Shown here one piece after another: positions 45,331 to 56,915 of a stretch of 64,000 bases of DNA. Position numbers and translations under genes: made by a program. Position 1 is the first letter of the stretch. Each line of letters opens with the position of its first letter. The notes under the pieces were generated by a model that was not told the DNA's origin, made no database searches, and saw nothing but the letters and a program-made list of their open reading frames with translations. The DNA is from Artemisia argyi (taxonomy: Eukaryota > Streptophyta > Magnoliopsida > Asterales > Asteraceae): assembly GCA_030686995.1 (NCBI GenBank), contig CM060708.1, positions 183,213,115 to 183,277,114 on the forward strand, in the 5' to 3' direction.

Positions 45331-46144
45331 ATCCCCCACACTAAATTATTGCTAGTCCCTAGCAATACTGTTTTGAAAACTTGATGGATTTGAAACTCTT
45401 TACCAAAAGCCATCACTTCTGGAGTAGCCAGGTGTAAGAACTGTGGCACACCTGATAACCGTGTGATTTTGAGCAAACCACCAGCTGTCAACGGATTTGA
45501 TTAGTCTTTACCAGAAGCCGTTTGCTTCTGGACTAGCCAGCTCTTGATGGAATAGTCAACATCTTGGTGAGCTGATTACCAATTATGGATTTTCCACGGC
45601 CTTTACCACAAGCCATAATCTTTTGGGCTAGCCAACTCATTTGTTTTTGGGGAGTTGATGAACCATACAATTTTGGGCAAATTGCAAGCCATAAACGGAT
45701 TTGAGATGTCTTTACCAAGAGCCGTTTGCTCCCGGACTAGCCAATCCCTTTTGTCGGTTAGACAAGGCGGATTGATTACCACAAAAATTTTGAAGCACCA
45801 GTGAAAAAATTTTGAAAAATTTTTGAAATTTTGGCTAAAACGGGGGTATTATATAGTAAAATGTGATAAAATTCGCTAGAATAGCGAAATACCCCCCCCC
45901 CCCCCACACACACACACACACACTTAGCATGAATATTGTCCTCAATATTCAAAATCCCGGCTATTATGCCGACATTTTGAACGTAAAAGGGCAACAATAC
46001 AAGCTAAGCGTGGAAAACACCATTTTGTATTTTCACTTCATAAGTAACCATAGCATGGGGGACTCCCCCACACTTAGGGTGAAAACCCTATAAGCATGCT
46101 ACTGTTTTTGTTTACCGAGTCGCTAGCTTGACTCGACCCCGAAT
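45331..46144 (-). other. 3' untranslated part of internal copy A
   Basis: Begins with the purine tract (GTGTGGGGGAT on the minus strand). It contains a C14 run (45892-45905) followed by a CA repeat to about 45923, and several perfect hairpins: TTCGCTA-GAA-TAGCGAA (45872-45888), GAATATTG-TCCT-CAATATTC (45931-45950), and a GGGGGACTCCCCC near-palindrome (46057-46069). Confidence 0.7.
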
Positions 46145-47948
46145 TCATTTGTCCTTGGGGAAGCATGATGTGGAAGAAACAATCTCAATCGGACTTTCAT
46201 TTAAAATGTTTGGACAAACATTTGAAGCACGTGAAAGTTCCACACCGATGAGATAAGTATCCGGCTCAAGATAATGATACATGAAAATGCCGGGATCAAA
46301 GATGGTGTCTTCATTCCCGAAGGAGTGAAGAAGAGAGGAAGTCACCTTATAGGTGAAGAAAAGGAAGAAAATCATGATGAAAATCATGATTTGATCTTCT
46401 TCCTCGAGAGCAGGCTCCGTAGCCTGAGTTTGGATTTCAAAGGGTAAACAACCCGGGAGGGTGGGTGGGAATTTGCAAATTCTCAAGATTGAGAGCATCT
46501 CCCCCCGGGCTATCAAACTCCGGAGGAGTCATAACATGATGAGTGAGTTCACCGGAGAACTCCTCATGAAGAGAATTATTCACAAGATGTGAATTTGTGA
46601 ACTCATGTTCCATTGTGGACTCATCACAATCCTCGTTCTGAATATCAAAGAGTGAATTATCAGAAATCAAAGTGAATTCAGAATCGAATTCAAATAGAGG
46701 ATTGGTAAGAGTAGTATTGAATGCTTCGGGAACAAAATGATTATCATTCTCTATTGGACTGTTGGGATAAGAAGTGAGTGGCTGATCATGATATAGGAGA
46801 CTTTCAATTTCTCCCAGATCGGCTTCAAAGTCGAGGAGACCATCATCACTTTCCGATGAAAGTGGATTGAAGTGAGTAAGTTCATCGACGATCTCCTCAA
46901 GAAGAGGATCAGCATCAGACTGTGGGAGTGATGCCTCAATATACTCAATGTCTCCATGAGATGTACAATCATCATTAAAATCTGAGAAAGTCTCAAAATG
47001 ATCGTTTGAACACTCAAGAGGGTAAGGAAGATCACACATATGCTCAAGAATTCCCTGTGACTCTCTTGGGATTGGGACAAGGTTCTCAACACTAGACTTT
47101 ATGAATTCGTCCGATTCCTTTTTAGGAACAGTGTCAAGATGCTCGTCCCCCATGCTCAGAGAGTGAGTGGGAACCTCGGGTGTGATAGTAGTTGTTTGAG
47201 ATGGAATCTCAACTGCTGGGGTATCAACTGATGAACTTGAAGTTTTATAAAATTCAAGGATGTCAAGTGTATCCTCATCATCACTATCATCAGGAATGAA
47301 ACGGAACTGAGAGCTAGATTTGGCTGCTTTTTCTCTTGCAATGGATTCCCTCATAGATTTTTCATATGCATCTTGGGAATTTATTCTAGCAGCTTGCTCT
47401 TCAGCAAGCAATTCTTCCATGGATTTTTGATGAGTATGTCTTTGGGCAAAGTCTTTAACTAAACCCTTAAGCTCATCAACGATTTTCATCATATTTTGCA
47501 TTTCTGGAAGAAGTGCTTGATTCAAATCGTACTGTGGAGGTTGGTTATAATAAGGTGTGTCAAAATTGTCACAAGGATATGGATTCCCTGTTTGACAATC
47601 TGAGCTGAAGTGTGGACCTCCACAGTAATCACAACAGTAATACTGATGTGGCTGTGGGTTGTGTGTGCTGTGGTCATAATCGTTATCAGGAAACTGCTCA
47701 TAGACAAGCGTGTTTCCTGATTGACAATCAGAACTGTAGTGTGAACCACCACAGTACTCACAACAGTAAAACTGCTGAGACTGATGGTGTGGTAACTGAT
47801 GGAATGAATCAGTCGTGTCATGGTAGGAATAAGGATCTTGGTTATAGACAGACCCGTTACCTGACTCTACCATGCCACAGCTGGGGCAATTGCCACCATT
47901 ATAAGGATTACCACACAAATGGAAAACCAGAAAGTGTGGATGAGATAT
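46145..47948 (-). pseudogene. Zinc-knuckle gag-like ORF, copy A
   Basis: The frame runs 47948-46437 and continues in another frame (46516-46145), with an 80-base overlap that includes PPEFDSPGGDAL. Two C-x2-C-x3-H-x4-C knuckles are visible: CEYCGGSHYSSDC and CDYCGGPHFSSDC. A helical, Glu/Ala/Arg-rich segment and a long acidic region follow, with MGDEHLDTVPKKESDEFIKS and, in the second frame, GNEDTIFDPGI and NVCPNILNESPIEI. From memory both parts belong to one ORF in Asteraceae gypsy elements, so a frameshift is likely. The start codon aligned with copy B is ATA here (47948-47946), and the first Cys of the N-terminal CHWC unit is replaced by Phe. Confidence 0.75.
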
Positions 47949-48217
47949 AGAAAGAATCAAATGTGTATAGAGGGGTAGGAATGAAGAATCAAATATGTGA
48001 AAGGGTAAAGGACAATGTTTTTGGGTTTTTGGATAAACATTTTATACAAATGAGAAAGAAAATGTTTTTGTGTTCGTTGAAAACTGAGTTTAAAATGTTT
48101 TCGGGAACGGTTTTGTTTTGATAGTAAGAAAATATGAACAAAGGATGGATTAATGTACAATGGAACGAATTCCAAAATCACTAATCAGAAAAAACCGTTT
48201 AGATACGCACACAACCT

Positions 48218-48234
48218 CCCCGGCAGCGGCGCCA
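48218..48234 (-). other. Primer-binding site, tRNA-Asp type (copy A)
   Basis: The minus strand reads TGGCGCCGCTGCCGGGG, close to the TGGCGCCGTTGCCGGGG site used by Athila/Tat-type gypsy elements. The equivalent in copy B is near 61270-61286, with one change. Confidence 0.85.
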
Positions 48235-48243
48235 AAATTTGAT

Positions 48244-51200
48244 TGATGCTAAACCGTCAACCAAATTCAACCACGGATGTGGTCAAGATGGTCAAACTGC
48301 TTAGAGTCAATGCTCCGCGGAATATAGTGTTTCCCCGGGTCGTTATGTCCCGACGAGGTGTGGATTGTAAACAAACGGCTTATGTGATCGGGTGAATCTA
48401 GACAGAAACGGGTTTGTGATTGATTACACTACTGATTTGTACAATAAAATAGCTTAAATAAGCTATATAAATAAGATGGGAAAGTTACAAAAACCAGAAA
48501 CGATTAAAATCTAAAAACACGTACGTTATGTTCAAATTTACGTTAACGTACGAGATAAAACGTAAAAACTGAAATCTGAAAACACCCAGGGGGTGAAAAT
48601 GACTTTTTTACAAACTTAAAGGTAAAAGAAAAATTTAGAAAAAGAAAATAAATTTTAACACTAATTAATTATTTATTATTAATTAAATACTAATTAATAC
48701 TAATTATTAATATTTAAACAACTTAAATATAATACAATATTATTTAAATACTAAAAAGGTGAAAATAAAATTTCTAAAATTATAAAATAACAAAAAATAA
48801 GTTTTAAAATTAAAAATAAGTATTTTTGTCTTTTGTGGTTTTTCTATTAATTAATTACTAATTAATTATTAATTACCTATTTAAACTATTTTAAATTATA
48901 AAAAATACTAAATGAACAGTAAAAATTATAAGAAAATTTCTAAAATTATTTTATAACATATAAAAGCTATAAAAAATATAAAAACTAGGTTTTGCTTTAT
49001 AAAAATTAATTATGCTATTTAAAACTTATTTATTGATTAATTATTAATAAAACTATTTTTAATTCTAATAAATACTAAATAATAATATAAAAATATAAGA
49101 AAATTATTAAAAGTACTTTAATATAAGAGGAAATTAATAAAAATATAAAAATATAGGTTACTTAATAAAAATCTAAAAATGAAAATTAAAATTAAATTGT
49201 ATTAAATAGAAACTATCACTTACTTTTATATTGGTTTTTCTTGTTTTTTATTTTACAAAACTAATTTATACCTAAAAATAGACAACTTTTGTAAAAGCAA
49301 TTATTTTATAGCTTATTATTAAGCACTGTGGAAAGCAATAAGCTCCACAGTTGACCAAGTTTAACTAAACCAAGAATTGAGCTCAAATGGACTTATGTGG
49401 GGTCCACAAGGGTAAAATCCAGTTCAACTAAGTTAAGTAAACATGTATAAGCCAAAATAAGTACTTGGGGTCCACTGGTTAAGCCAATAAGCCACAATAA
49501 GCCATCCAATTCTCACTCACCCACTGAAAATATGGGACAGAGTTCAAGGCTTGAATTAGGTGGGGTCCACAGGTCTTGGGGTCAAACCATGAGTCAAAGG
49601 AGGAACCCTACTAGGAGGGGAGTTGGTAGGAACCAATGTAAAAGCCTGATGACCACTGGAGTGATCAGAAACCACCACCAAAGTGGTGGTGGTGGTCTGA
49701 TGGACTGCTGCAGCAGGGGAACTCCCTAGGCTGCAGTTGTGCTTGAGGGAGTGTGAAGCCCAATAGAAAAATCTCAAAATTGAAAGGAAGTTGGGAACTC
49801 AAAGATGAGCTAGTAGAGATCAAATAACAACAAGCTTTAAGCCCTAAAACCTTGTACAAAATTCTATAAAAATCAAGCAAGATTTGAAAAAAACTTAAAT
49901 GTGCACTTTTGACTTTTGAAGAAAACTTTGCTACTTTGACTTTGGTGGATTTCTACTGAGTCTAATGGATTGAAATGGTTGTTATATGCTAATGTAAGGC
50001 TGGTTTAAACTAGATTAACAACTATGAAGCTAAATTATGGGTTTGTGGGTCTTAAATCCCTAACAGTTAACTGTTTGGGAACTAGGAGGTGGATTTTGAC
50101 TTTACACCCTAATGAACTGAGTTTGAATGACTTAACTAGTGCTAATACAACCTAAATGGACTAAAGGAATCAACAAGCAACATGTGAACACACTTATGCA
50201 CCCTGAGACAGTTTGTGCCAAACACCCCTATAACAACAGATATGGTGATTTTTGTTAAGCAATCCTACAATCTAAATCACGAACATGAATTTAAAACTTA
50301 AACTAACATTGAGCAAGCATAAATGAGCTTAAATGAACACAGTTGAAACACATGAACAATGAATTCAAAAAGAAAAATTGAAAAGTTCTTACACTAGTTT
50401 CCAACTGAGATAAGTGACCAAGGTACCACACCACAATCTATTTCTCTCCCTGAGACATCACAACCACCATATGGTTCCAAAACAACCAGAATCCCATTCT
50501 TCTTCCTTCATTATCTTCTTTTCTTATTTTCCACCATTTTTGTGATTTTTGTTATTTTTTTTGGTAATTTGAGTTACAATTTATTCTTATATCTAACTTA
50601 CTTATAGAAACTTATACCCAAGCTAAAATAAGCCCATAGAAACAAGAATCAACTTACAACAATATTTAAATGAAAAAGGAATTTTCACTAAAAATTAAAG
50701 TGCAAACTGATTTTTTAAACCAACAATCCTTGAAATTTTGATTAAGTAAACTTGACAAATACTGAGAATAATGCTTACAACTGTTTTGAACTTAAAAATT
50801 ACAACTACATATGAAACTACATTTTAAACGACATAAGCTACATTAAGCTAAAACTAATACTACTATCATTCTTCATTTTTCTTTTCTTTTATACACCCTG
50901 GTGGACTTCTCTGACTTTCCCACTTGTATCTTGGCCCTTGGATTTGTTGGATTGATCCTGACCATCAAATGCGTTTTTTGGCGGGAAGATGGTCAATTTG
51001 GCAGTTGGTGTTACTTGGAGCAGATTAAGGGCATTAAATGAGGTTTGGAAGTTAGTGGAGAGTTGGGGGAACATAGTATGGGAAGAGGAGTGGGAGGTTG
51101 AGTATTAGTTTGGGTGTTGCAGGCTGCTAACAGCCAAGTGGGGTAGAGGGTGACTGGGTGTTGACTTTGGTTGACTGGGGTTTAAATAAAAATGGACGGG

Positions 51201-51968
51201 TGTTTTATTTTGGGATTGGGCCAAAAGGTGGGCTTGGGGGGTGTTGGATCAGATTTGTGGTTTGGTTTGGATTGGTTTTGGTTTTGGGTTAAATAAATAA
51301 AAAGGGTCCACTTTGGTTTGATAATAATACACAAGGACCAACTTTGTAATTAATGAAACTTGGGGGGGGGGGGGGTTTGAAAATGTTATTTTCACAAAGT
51401 TATATAAAAAATCATACTTGTCAAGTTCCAAAAACCAAAGGACCATAATTTGTAATGTCCCAAAAATTGAAATCCCGGGGTCCTTTTATGCCAAATTTGA
51501 AAGTTCAAGGACCAAAACCGTAATTTCTCCAAACATTTTACCCAAGGACTAAAAATGGCTTCTGTGACTTTCCCAAGGACCAAAAGTGATTTTTCTTTCA
51601 AAATTATCCCACCAGGGACTGAATCTGTCAAAGTCTGAAACTTCAGGGGCTAAATTGTAAATTTCCAAAACTTTTCACTTTTTCACCAAAGGACAAAATA
51701 TGACAACTTATGATTGTAAAAGGACCTTTGGTGATAATTTTCTATATTTTGAATATGACTAGTTTTGTCATTTTATGAAAGTTGGGGGACTGAAACTGCC
51801 ACTTTTACAAACTTTATACGTTTTTCATCTGTTTTTACTCATTTTGCATCTAAAACATATAAAACACGATTTTGAAATATTTTTGGTAATTTGATGCATT
51901 TCTGAGTGTTTTTGTATGTTTTGCAGTTCAGATTTGACCAAAAATGATGAGTGTTTGAGCACTCATCA
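48244..51968 (-). repeat. Giant LTR, copy 2 (complete)
   Basis: 3725 bp, TGATGAGTG...GCATCA in element orientation. It is shared by the two internal regions, serving as 5' LTR for copy A and 3' LTR for copy B. It contains the same AT-rich block and GGACYAAAA array (51310-51800). Confidence 0.88.
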
Positions 51969-52783
51969 ATCCCCCACACTAAATTATTGCTAGTCCCTAG
52001 CAATACTGTTTTGAAAACTTGATGGATTTGAAACTCTTTACCAAAAGCCATCACTTCTGGAGTAGCCAGGTGTAAGAACTGTGGCACACCTGATAACCGT
52101 GTGATTTTGAGCAAACCACCAGCTGTCAACGGATTTGATTAGTCTTTACCAGAAGCCGTTTGCTTCTGGACTAGCCAGCTCTTGATGGAATAGTCAACAT
52201 CTTGGTGAGCTGATCACCAATTATGGATTTTCCACGGCCTTTACCACAAGCCATAATCTTTTGGGCTAGCCAACTCATTTGTTTTTGGGGAGTTGATGAA
52301 CCATCCAATTTTGGGCAAATTGCAAGCCATAAACGGATTTGAGATGTCTTTACCAAGAGCCGTTTGCTCCCGGACTAGCCAATCCCTTTTGTCGGTTAGA
52401 CAAGGCGGATTGATTACCACAAAAATTTTGAAGCACCAGTGAAAAAATTTTGAAAAATTTTTGAAATTTTGGCTAAAACGGGGGTATTATATAGTAAAAT
52501 GTGATAAAATTCGCTAGAATAGCGAAATACCCCCCCCCCCCCCCACACACACACACACACACTTAGCATGAATATTGTCCTCAATATTCAAAATCCCGGC
52601 TATTATGCCGACATTTTGAACGTAAAAGGGCAACAATACAAGCTAAGCGTGGAAAACACCATTTTGTATTTTCACTTCATAAGTAACCATAGCATGGGGG
52701 ACTCCCCCACACTTAGGGTGAAAACCCTATAAGCATGCTACTGTTTTTGTTTACCGAGTCGCTAGCTTGACTCGACCCCGAAT
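51969..52783 (-). other. 3' untranslated part of internal copy B
   Basis: Repeats 45331-46144 with few changes. The C run is 15 long (52530-52544). Confidence 0.8.
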
Positions 52784-54289
52784 TCATTTGTCCTTGGGGA
52801 AGCATGATGTGGAAGAAACAATCTCAATCGGACTTTCATTTAAAATGTTTGGACAAACATTTGAAGCACGTGAAAGTTCCACACCGATGAGATAAGTATC
52901 CGGCTCAAGATAATGATACATGAAAATGCCGGGATCAAAGATGGTGTCTTCATTCCCGAAGGAGTGAAGAAGAGAGGAAGTCACCTTATAGGTGAAGAAA
53001 AGGAAGAAAATCATGATGAAAATCATGATTTGATCTTCTTCCTCGAGAGCAGGCTCCGTAGCCTGAGTTTGGATTTCAAAGGGTAAACAACCCGGGAGGG
53101 TGGGTGGGAATTTGCAAATTCTCAAGATTGAGAGCATCTCCCCCCGGGCTATCAAACTCCGGAGGAGTCATAACATGATGAGTGAGTTCACCGGAGAACT
53201 CCTCATGAAGAGAATTATTCACAAGATGTGAATTTGTGAACTCATGTTCCATTGTGGACTCATCACAATCCTCGTTCTGAATATCAAAGAGTGAATTATC
53301 AGAAATCAAAGTGAATTCAGAATCGAATTCAAATAGAGGATTGGTAAGAGTAGTATTGAATGCTTCGGGAACAAAATGATTATCATTCTCTATTGGACTG
53401 TTGGGATAAGAAGTGAGTGGCTGATCATGATATAGGAGACTTTCAATTTCTCCCAGATCGGCTTCAAAGTCGAGGAGACCATCATCACTTTCCGATGAAA
53501 GTGGATTGAAGTGAGTAAGTTCATCGACGATCTCCTCAAGAAGAGGATCAGCATCAGACTGTGGGAGTGATGCCTCAATATACTCAATGTCTCCATGAGA
53601 TGTACAATCATCATTAAAATCTGAGAAAGTCTCAAAATGATCGTTTGAACACTCAAGAGGGTAAGGAAGATCACACATATGCTCAAGAATTCCCTGTGAC
53701 TCTCTTGGGATTGGGACAAGGTTCTCAACACTAGACTTTATGAATTCGTCCGATTCCTTTTTAGGAACAGTGTCAAGATGCTCGTCCCCCATGCTCAGAG
53801 AGTGAGTGGGAACCTCGGGTGTGATAGTAGTTGTTTGAGATGGAATCTCAACTGCTGGGGTATCAACTGATGAACTTGAAGTTTTATAAAATTCAAGGAT
53901 GTCAAGTGTATCCTCATCATCACTATCATCAGGAATGAAACGGAACTGAGAGCTAGATTTGGCTGCTTTTTCTCTTGCAATGGATTCCCTCATAGATTTT
54001 TCATATGCATCTTGGGAATTTATTCTAGCAGCTTGCTCTTCAGCAAGCAATTCTTCCATGGATTTTTGATGAGTATGTCTTTGGGCAAAGTCTTTAACTA
54101 AACCCTTAAGCTCATCAACGATTTTCATCATATTTTGCATTTCTGGAAGAAGTGCTTGATTTAAATCGTACTGTGGAGGTTGGTCATAATAAGGTGTGTC
54201 AAAATTGTCACAAGGATATGGATTCCCTGTTTGACAATCTGAGCTGAAGTGTGGACCTCCACAATAATCACAACAGTAATACTGATGTG
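52784..54289 (-). pseudogene. Zinc-knuckle gag-like ORF, copy B, 3' part
   Basis: Nearly identical to copy A from the insertion point onward, with the same frame change between 53155 and 53076. The gypsy element at 54290 separates it from its 5' part at 60694-60991; ATGTG (54285-54289 and 60689-60693) is duplicated around the insertion. Split in the second knuckle region, it cannot be expressed as one protein. Confidence 0.8.
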
Positions 54290-55812
54290 TGATGAGGCGA
54301 AAAATGATCCGTTTTTAGGGGGTCATTTAAGCCCGAATCCGAATTTATTTGATCAAATATTTCCCTAAATCGTTCCTTTTGTGATTTTAGGTACTTGGAG
54401 AGTGAATTCTGGAAAAGAAGCCATTTTGGACGTTTTTGAAGCATAAAAGTGAAGAAAACGGCAAAGTCTCCAAATTCTATGCTGTGAACAGTGCATGAAG
54501 GCGTCAAGAATTGCTCTTGACGGCGTCAGAGTCCCAAGAATAAAAATCCGTAGTTGGTGACGGCGTCACCAAGGCCGTCACCAGGCCGTCACGTGTAAAC
54601 TTGTCAAAACTTGCGCGCGGAGTAGCTGATATTGTTTTGGTCATAACTTTTGCATACGAACTCGGATTTAGGTGATTCAAAAGCCCACGCGAAGAGGACG
54701 AAGAGATCTACAATTTGGTAAAAAATTGTTGGTTGTGACGCCGTCAAAGTTGGTCTGACGCCGTCACGACCGGGCCGGGCAGATTTCAGCCTATAAATAT
54801 AACATCAAAACTTCATTATTTGTAAGCCCTAAACCCTAAAGTCGATTCCTGGGTTTAGGTGGGTGTTTTTCCAGTAACTTAGAGGGTTTCAATCACTTCA
54901 TAAACATCATGTATTGGTTTGATGATTCTATCTCAACTATGTCTTTCATTATTCTTGTTGATTGTCCTTCTTTGATTATGTTTTGTTAATTCACCTTGTG
55001 TTTACTTATGATTGTGTGAAACTTGTATATAATTGATTAGATCTTATTGATTCCTTGTTGATGTTTGTGTCTATCTTCATCAATTAGGGCGTGACACTTC
55101 AATAGATCTAATTGGTTTAGTTTATAATCCTTGTTTCCTATTGATTCTTGTTTTGATTGAATGATTTATATGTTAGGCTTAAGAAAACTGGCAGATCTCC
55201 AAATGGTAACATGCTTGAACGTCTTAAGAAACATGAACCGAGGCGTACTAGGTCTTTATTGGTTGTATTTAATGCATGAGCCACTGTTTACAATCCCTAT
55301 AGTTGTGCTGGGCATGGTGTAGGAGGAGATAAGAGCTCATAGAATTGGGGAGTTATGTATGCCACCCCATGAATGGTATTAAGGAATACAACCCGTCAAT
55401 TAAAACAAGGTTACAATTCAATAGGTAGGATTGGATAGCTAGCAAGGAGTAACATATCATAGGTAGACATGCTTCACTTATCTTGTAGAACCTTAGTTTA
55501 GTTTTCTTGTTAATTAGTTTAATTAGTAGCTTTTGGGTTAGTTGATTAGCAACTAATTCCGCCCACACTCCCAATACCCGAGATTTTTACTTGCTTTTCA
55601 TAAAATATAAAAATACAAAAAAGAATCATCCTTCACCTTTAGACCTAGTTAGATTAATTGTAATCCTAACGACACTATTCCTAGCTGAACGATCAATCCC
55701 CCGGTACTTGTCACTATACTATACTACAACGATCAGGTACACTGCCTGGTGGGGGTTGTAAGCCTCGCGAGATCCCTCGAGAGGTAAAGCAAGGTGCGAT
55801 TCCCACGCATCA
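54290..55812 (+). repeat. 5' LTR of the young gypsy element
   Basis: Starts TGATGAGGCG and ends ACGCATCA. Promoter block at 54518-54799. Paired with 59166-60688; a diverged relative is at 3985-5410. Confidence 0.94.
54518..54799 (+). promoter_or_regulatory. LTR promoter: TGACGSCGTCA cluster, G-box and TATA box
   Basis: TGACGGCGTCA at 54518-54528 and 54558-54568; TGACGCCGTCA at 54736-54746 and 54756-54766; GGCCGTCA half-sites near 54573 and 54584, the latter running into a CACGTG G-box; TATAAATA at 54792-54799, 25 bp after the last palindrome. The right LTR has the same set at 59394-59675. bZIP binding is inference from the TGACG and CACGTG cores. Confidence 0.65.
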
Positions 55813-55818
55813 AGTTTT

Positions 55819-55837
55819 TGGCGCCGCAGCCCGGGGA
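55819..55837 (+). other. Primer-binding site, tRNA-Asp type
   Basis: TGGCGCCGCAGCCCGGGGA, seven bases after the LTR end, as in Athila-like gypsy elements. Confidence 0.85.
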
Positions 55838-55997
55838 ATAGTTATTGTTTAGGTTGAATTTGATTTTTATTAGGTCTACTCATTAGATTCCTTTTTAGTG
55901 AGATTTTTATTTTCTTTTTATTAGCTTTCTTGTAGTCTATCTTTTCTTTGTGCATTTGTTCGTAGAAACCTTTCCATTGACTCTTCCGTTCACCATT

Positions 55998-56915
55998 ATG
56001 GAGAATGCGAATCCACCATACTACCGACCACGAAACCCATTCTACCCTAATGACATCTTGATGTTCAAACAATATCGAGATGAACCCATATATGATGCAT
56101 GGACTCGTTTTAAAAATTTACTCCGAATAGTCCCTCATCATAGCTTCGCTTTAGCATCCCTAACCCAAACCTTTTACTATCGTGTTAACCGATATGACCA
56201 AATGTGCATTGAGGATTTTACCAATGGGGACTTTAGGGAATTAAATGCTGAAGAAGCATGGGATGCCATAGAAGATTGTGCCCAATATTATTATAGATTA
56301 GACAACCCGACAAATAACATAACAAATCATTTGACAACAAATTTGAAGGATCATGGAACAAGTTTATTGAGGGATGAATATACTCATGTTGAGATACCTA
56401 GTTGGATGGCACCTAATATCATAGTACAAAACAAACATATAGGTAATCTAGGTACAATGGAGGATGAGGTGGATAATCCAAGCCCACAAAGTACCCCACA
56501 AGTCCTACCATCATTTGAGGCACATACACCGCCCGTGACTTACCCGGAAGAAGTAGAAGAGACTATAGGAACCCCAATTGAAGTAGAACCCTTGGACCAA
56601 GCACCACTAGAGGATATAGGTTTGAACACTTGTAGTGATAACCTTACTCCTAGTTCTAGGGAATTTCCTAGTGTTGATGAACCGGAACCTCAACCTTTAC
56701 ACAACTCCCCATCCTTAGATTTATTTCTGGGAGACAAAAGAGGAACCGACCCACCCATCAACCTATATTATCCGGGTAGTTTTAGGATGAAGGAAGCCAT
56801 TCACTCACCCCCTTCACCTCACGTGGCATATTCACACCCTAAGGGTGTGTATCACTACTTTCACCCACACTTAATCCTAAGTGTAGGGAAAACCTCCCCT
56901 ATTTCCATTAAATAA
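55998..56915 (+). CDS. Gag-like ORF of the young gypsy element (truncated gag)
   Basis: The open frame from the ATG at 55998 gives about 305 residues; an upstream GTG at 55950 is in frame but less likely. Residues 1-120 carry the retrotransposon gag core: PIYDAWTRFKNLLR, VPHH, TFYYRVN and RELNAEEAWDAIEDCAQYYY. The rest is acidic and Pro-rich, with no CCHC knuckle and no protease. Relatives with full gag-pol exist in the tRNA-Asp-primed gypsy group (established for Athila-like elements). The ORF is uninterrupted, fitting the element's youth. A role in packaging with helper enzymes is inference. Confidence 0.75.
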   Translation: MENANPPYYRPRNPFYPNDILMFKQYRDEPIYDAWTRFKNLLRIVPHHSFALASLTQTFYYRVNRYDQMCIEDFTNGDFRELNAEEAWDAIEDCAQYYYRLDNPTNNITNHLTTNLKDHGTSLLRDEYTHVEIPSWMAPNIIVQNKHIGNLGTMEDEVDNPSPQSTPQVLPSFEAHTPPVTYPEEVEETIGTPIEVEPLDQAPLEDIGLNTCSDNLTPSSREFPSVDEPEPQPLHNSPSLDLFLGDKRGTDPPINLYYPGSFRMKEAIHSPPSPHVAYSHPKGVYHYFHPHLILSVGKTSPISIK

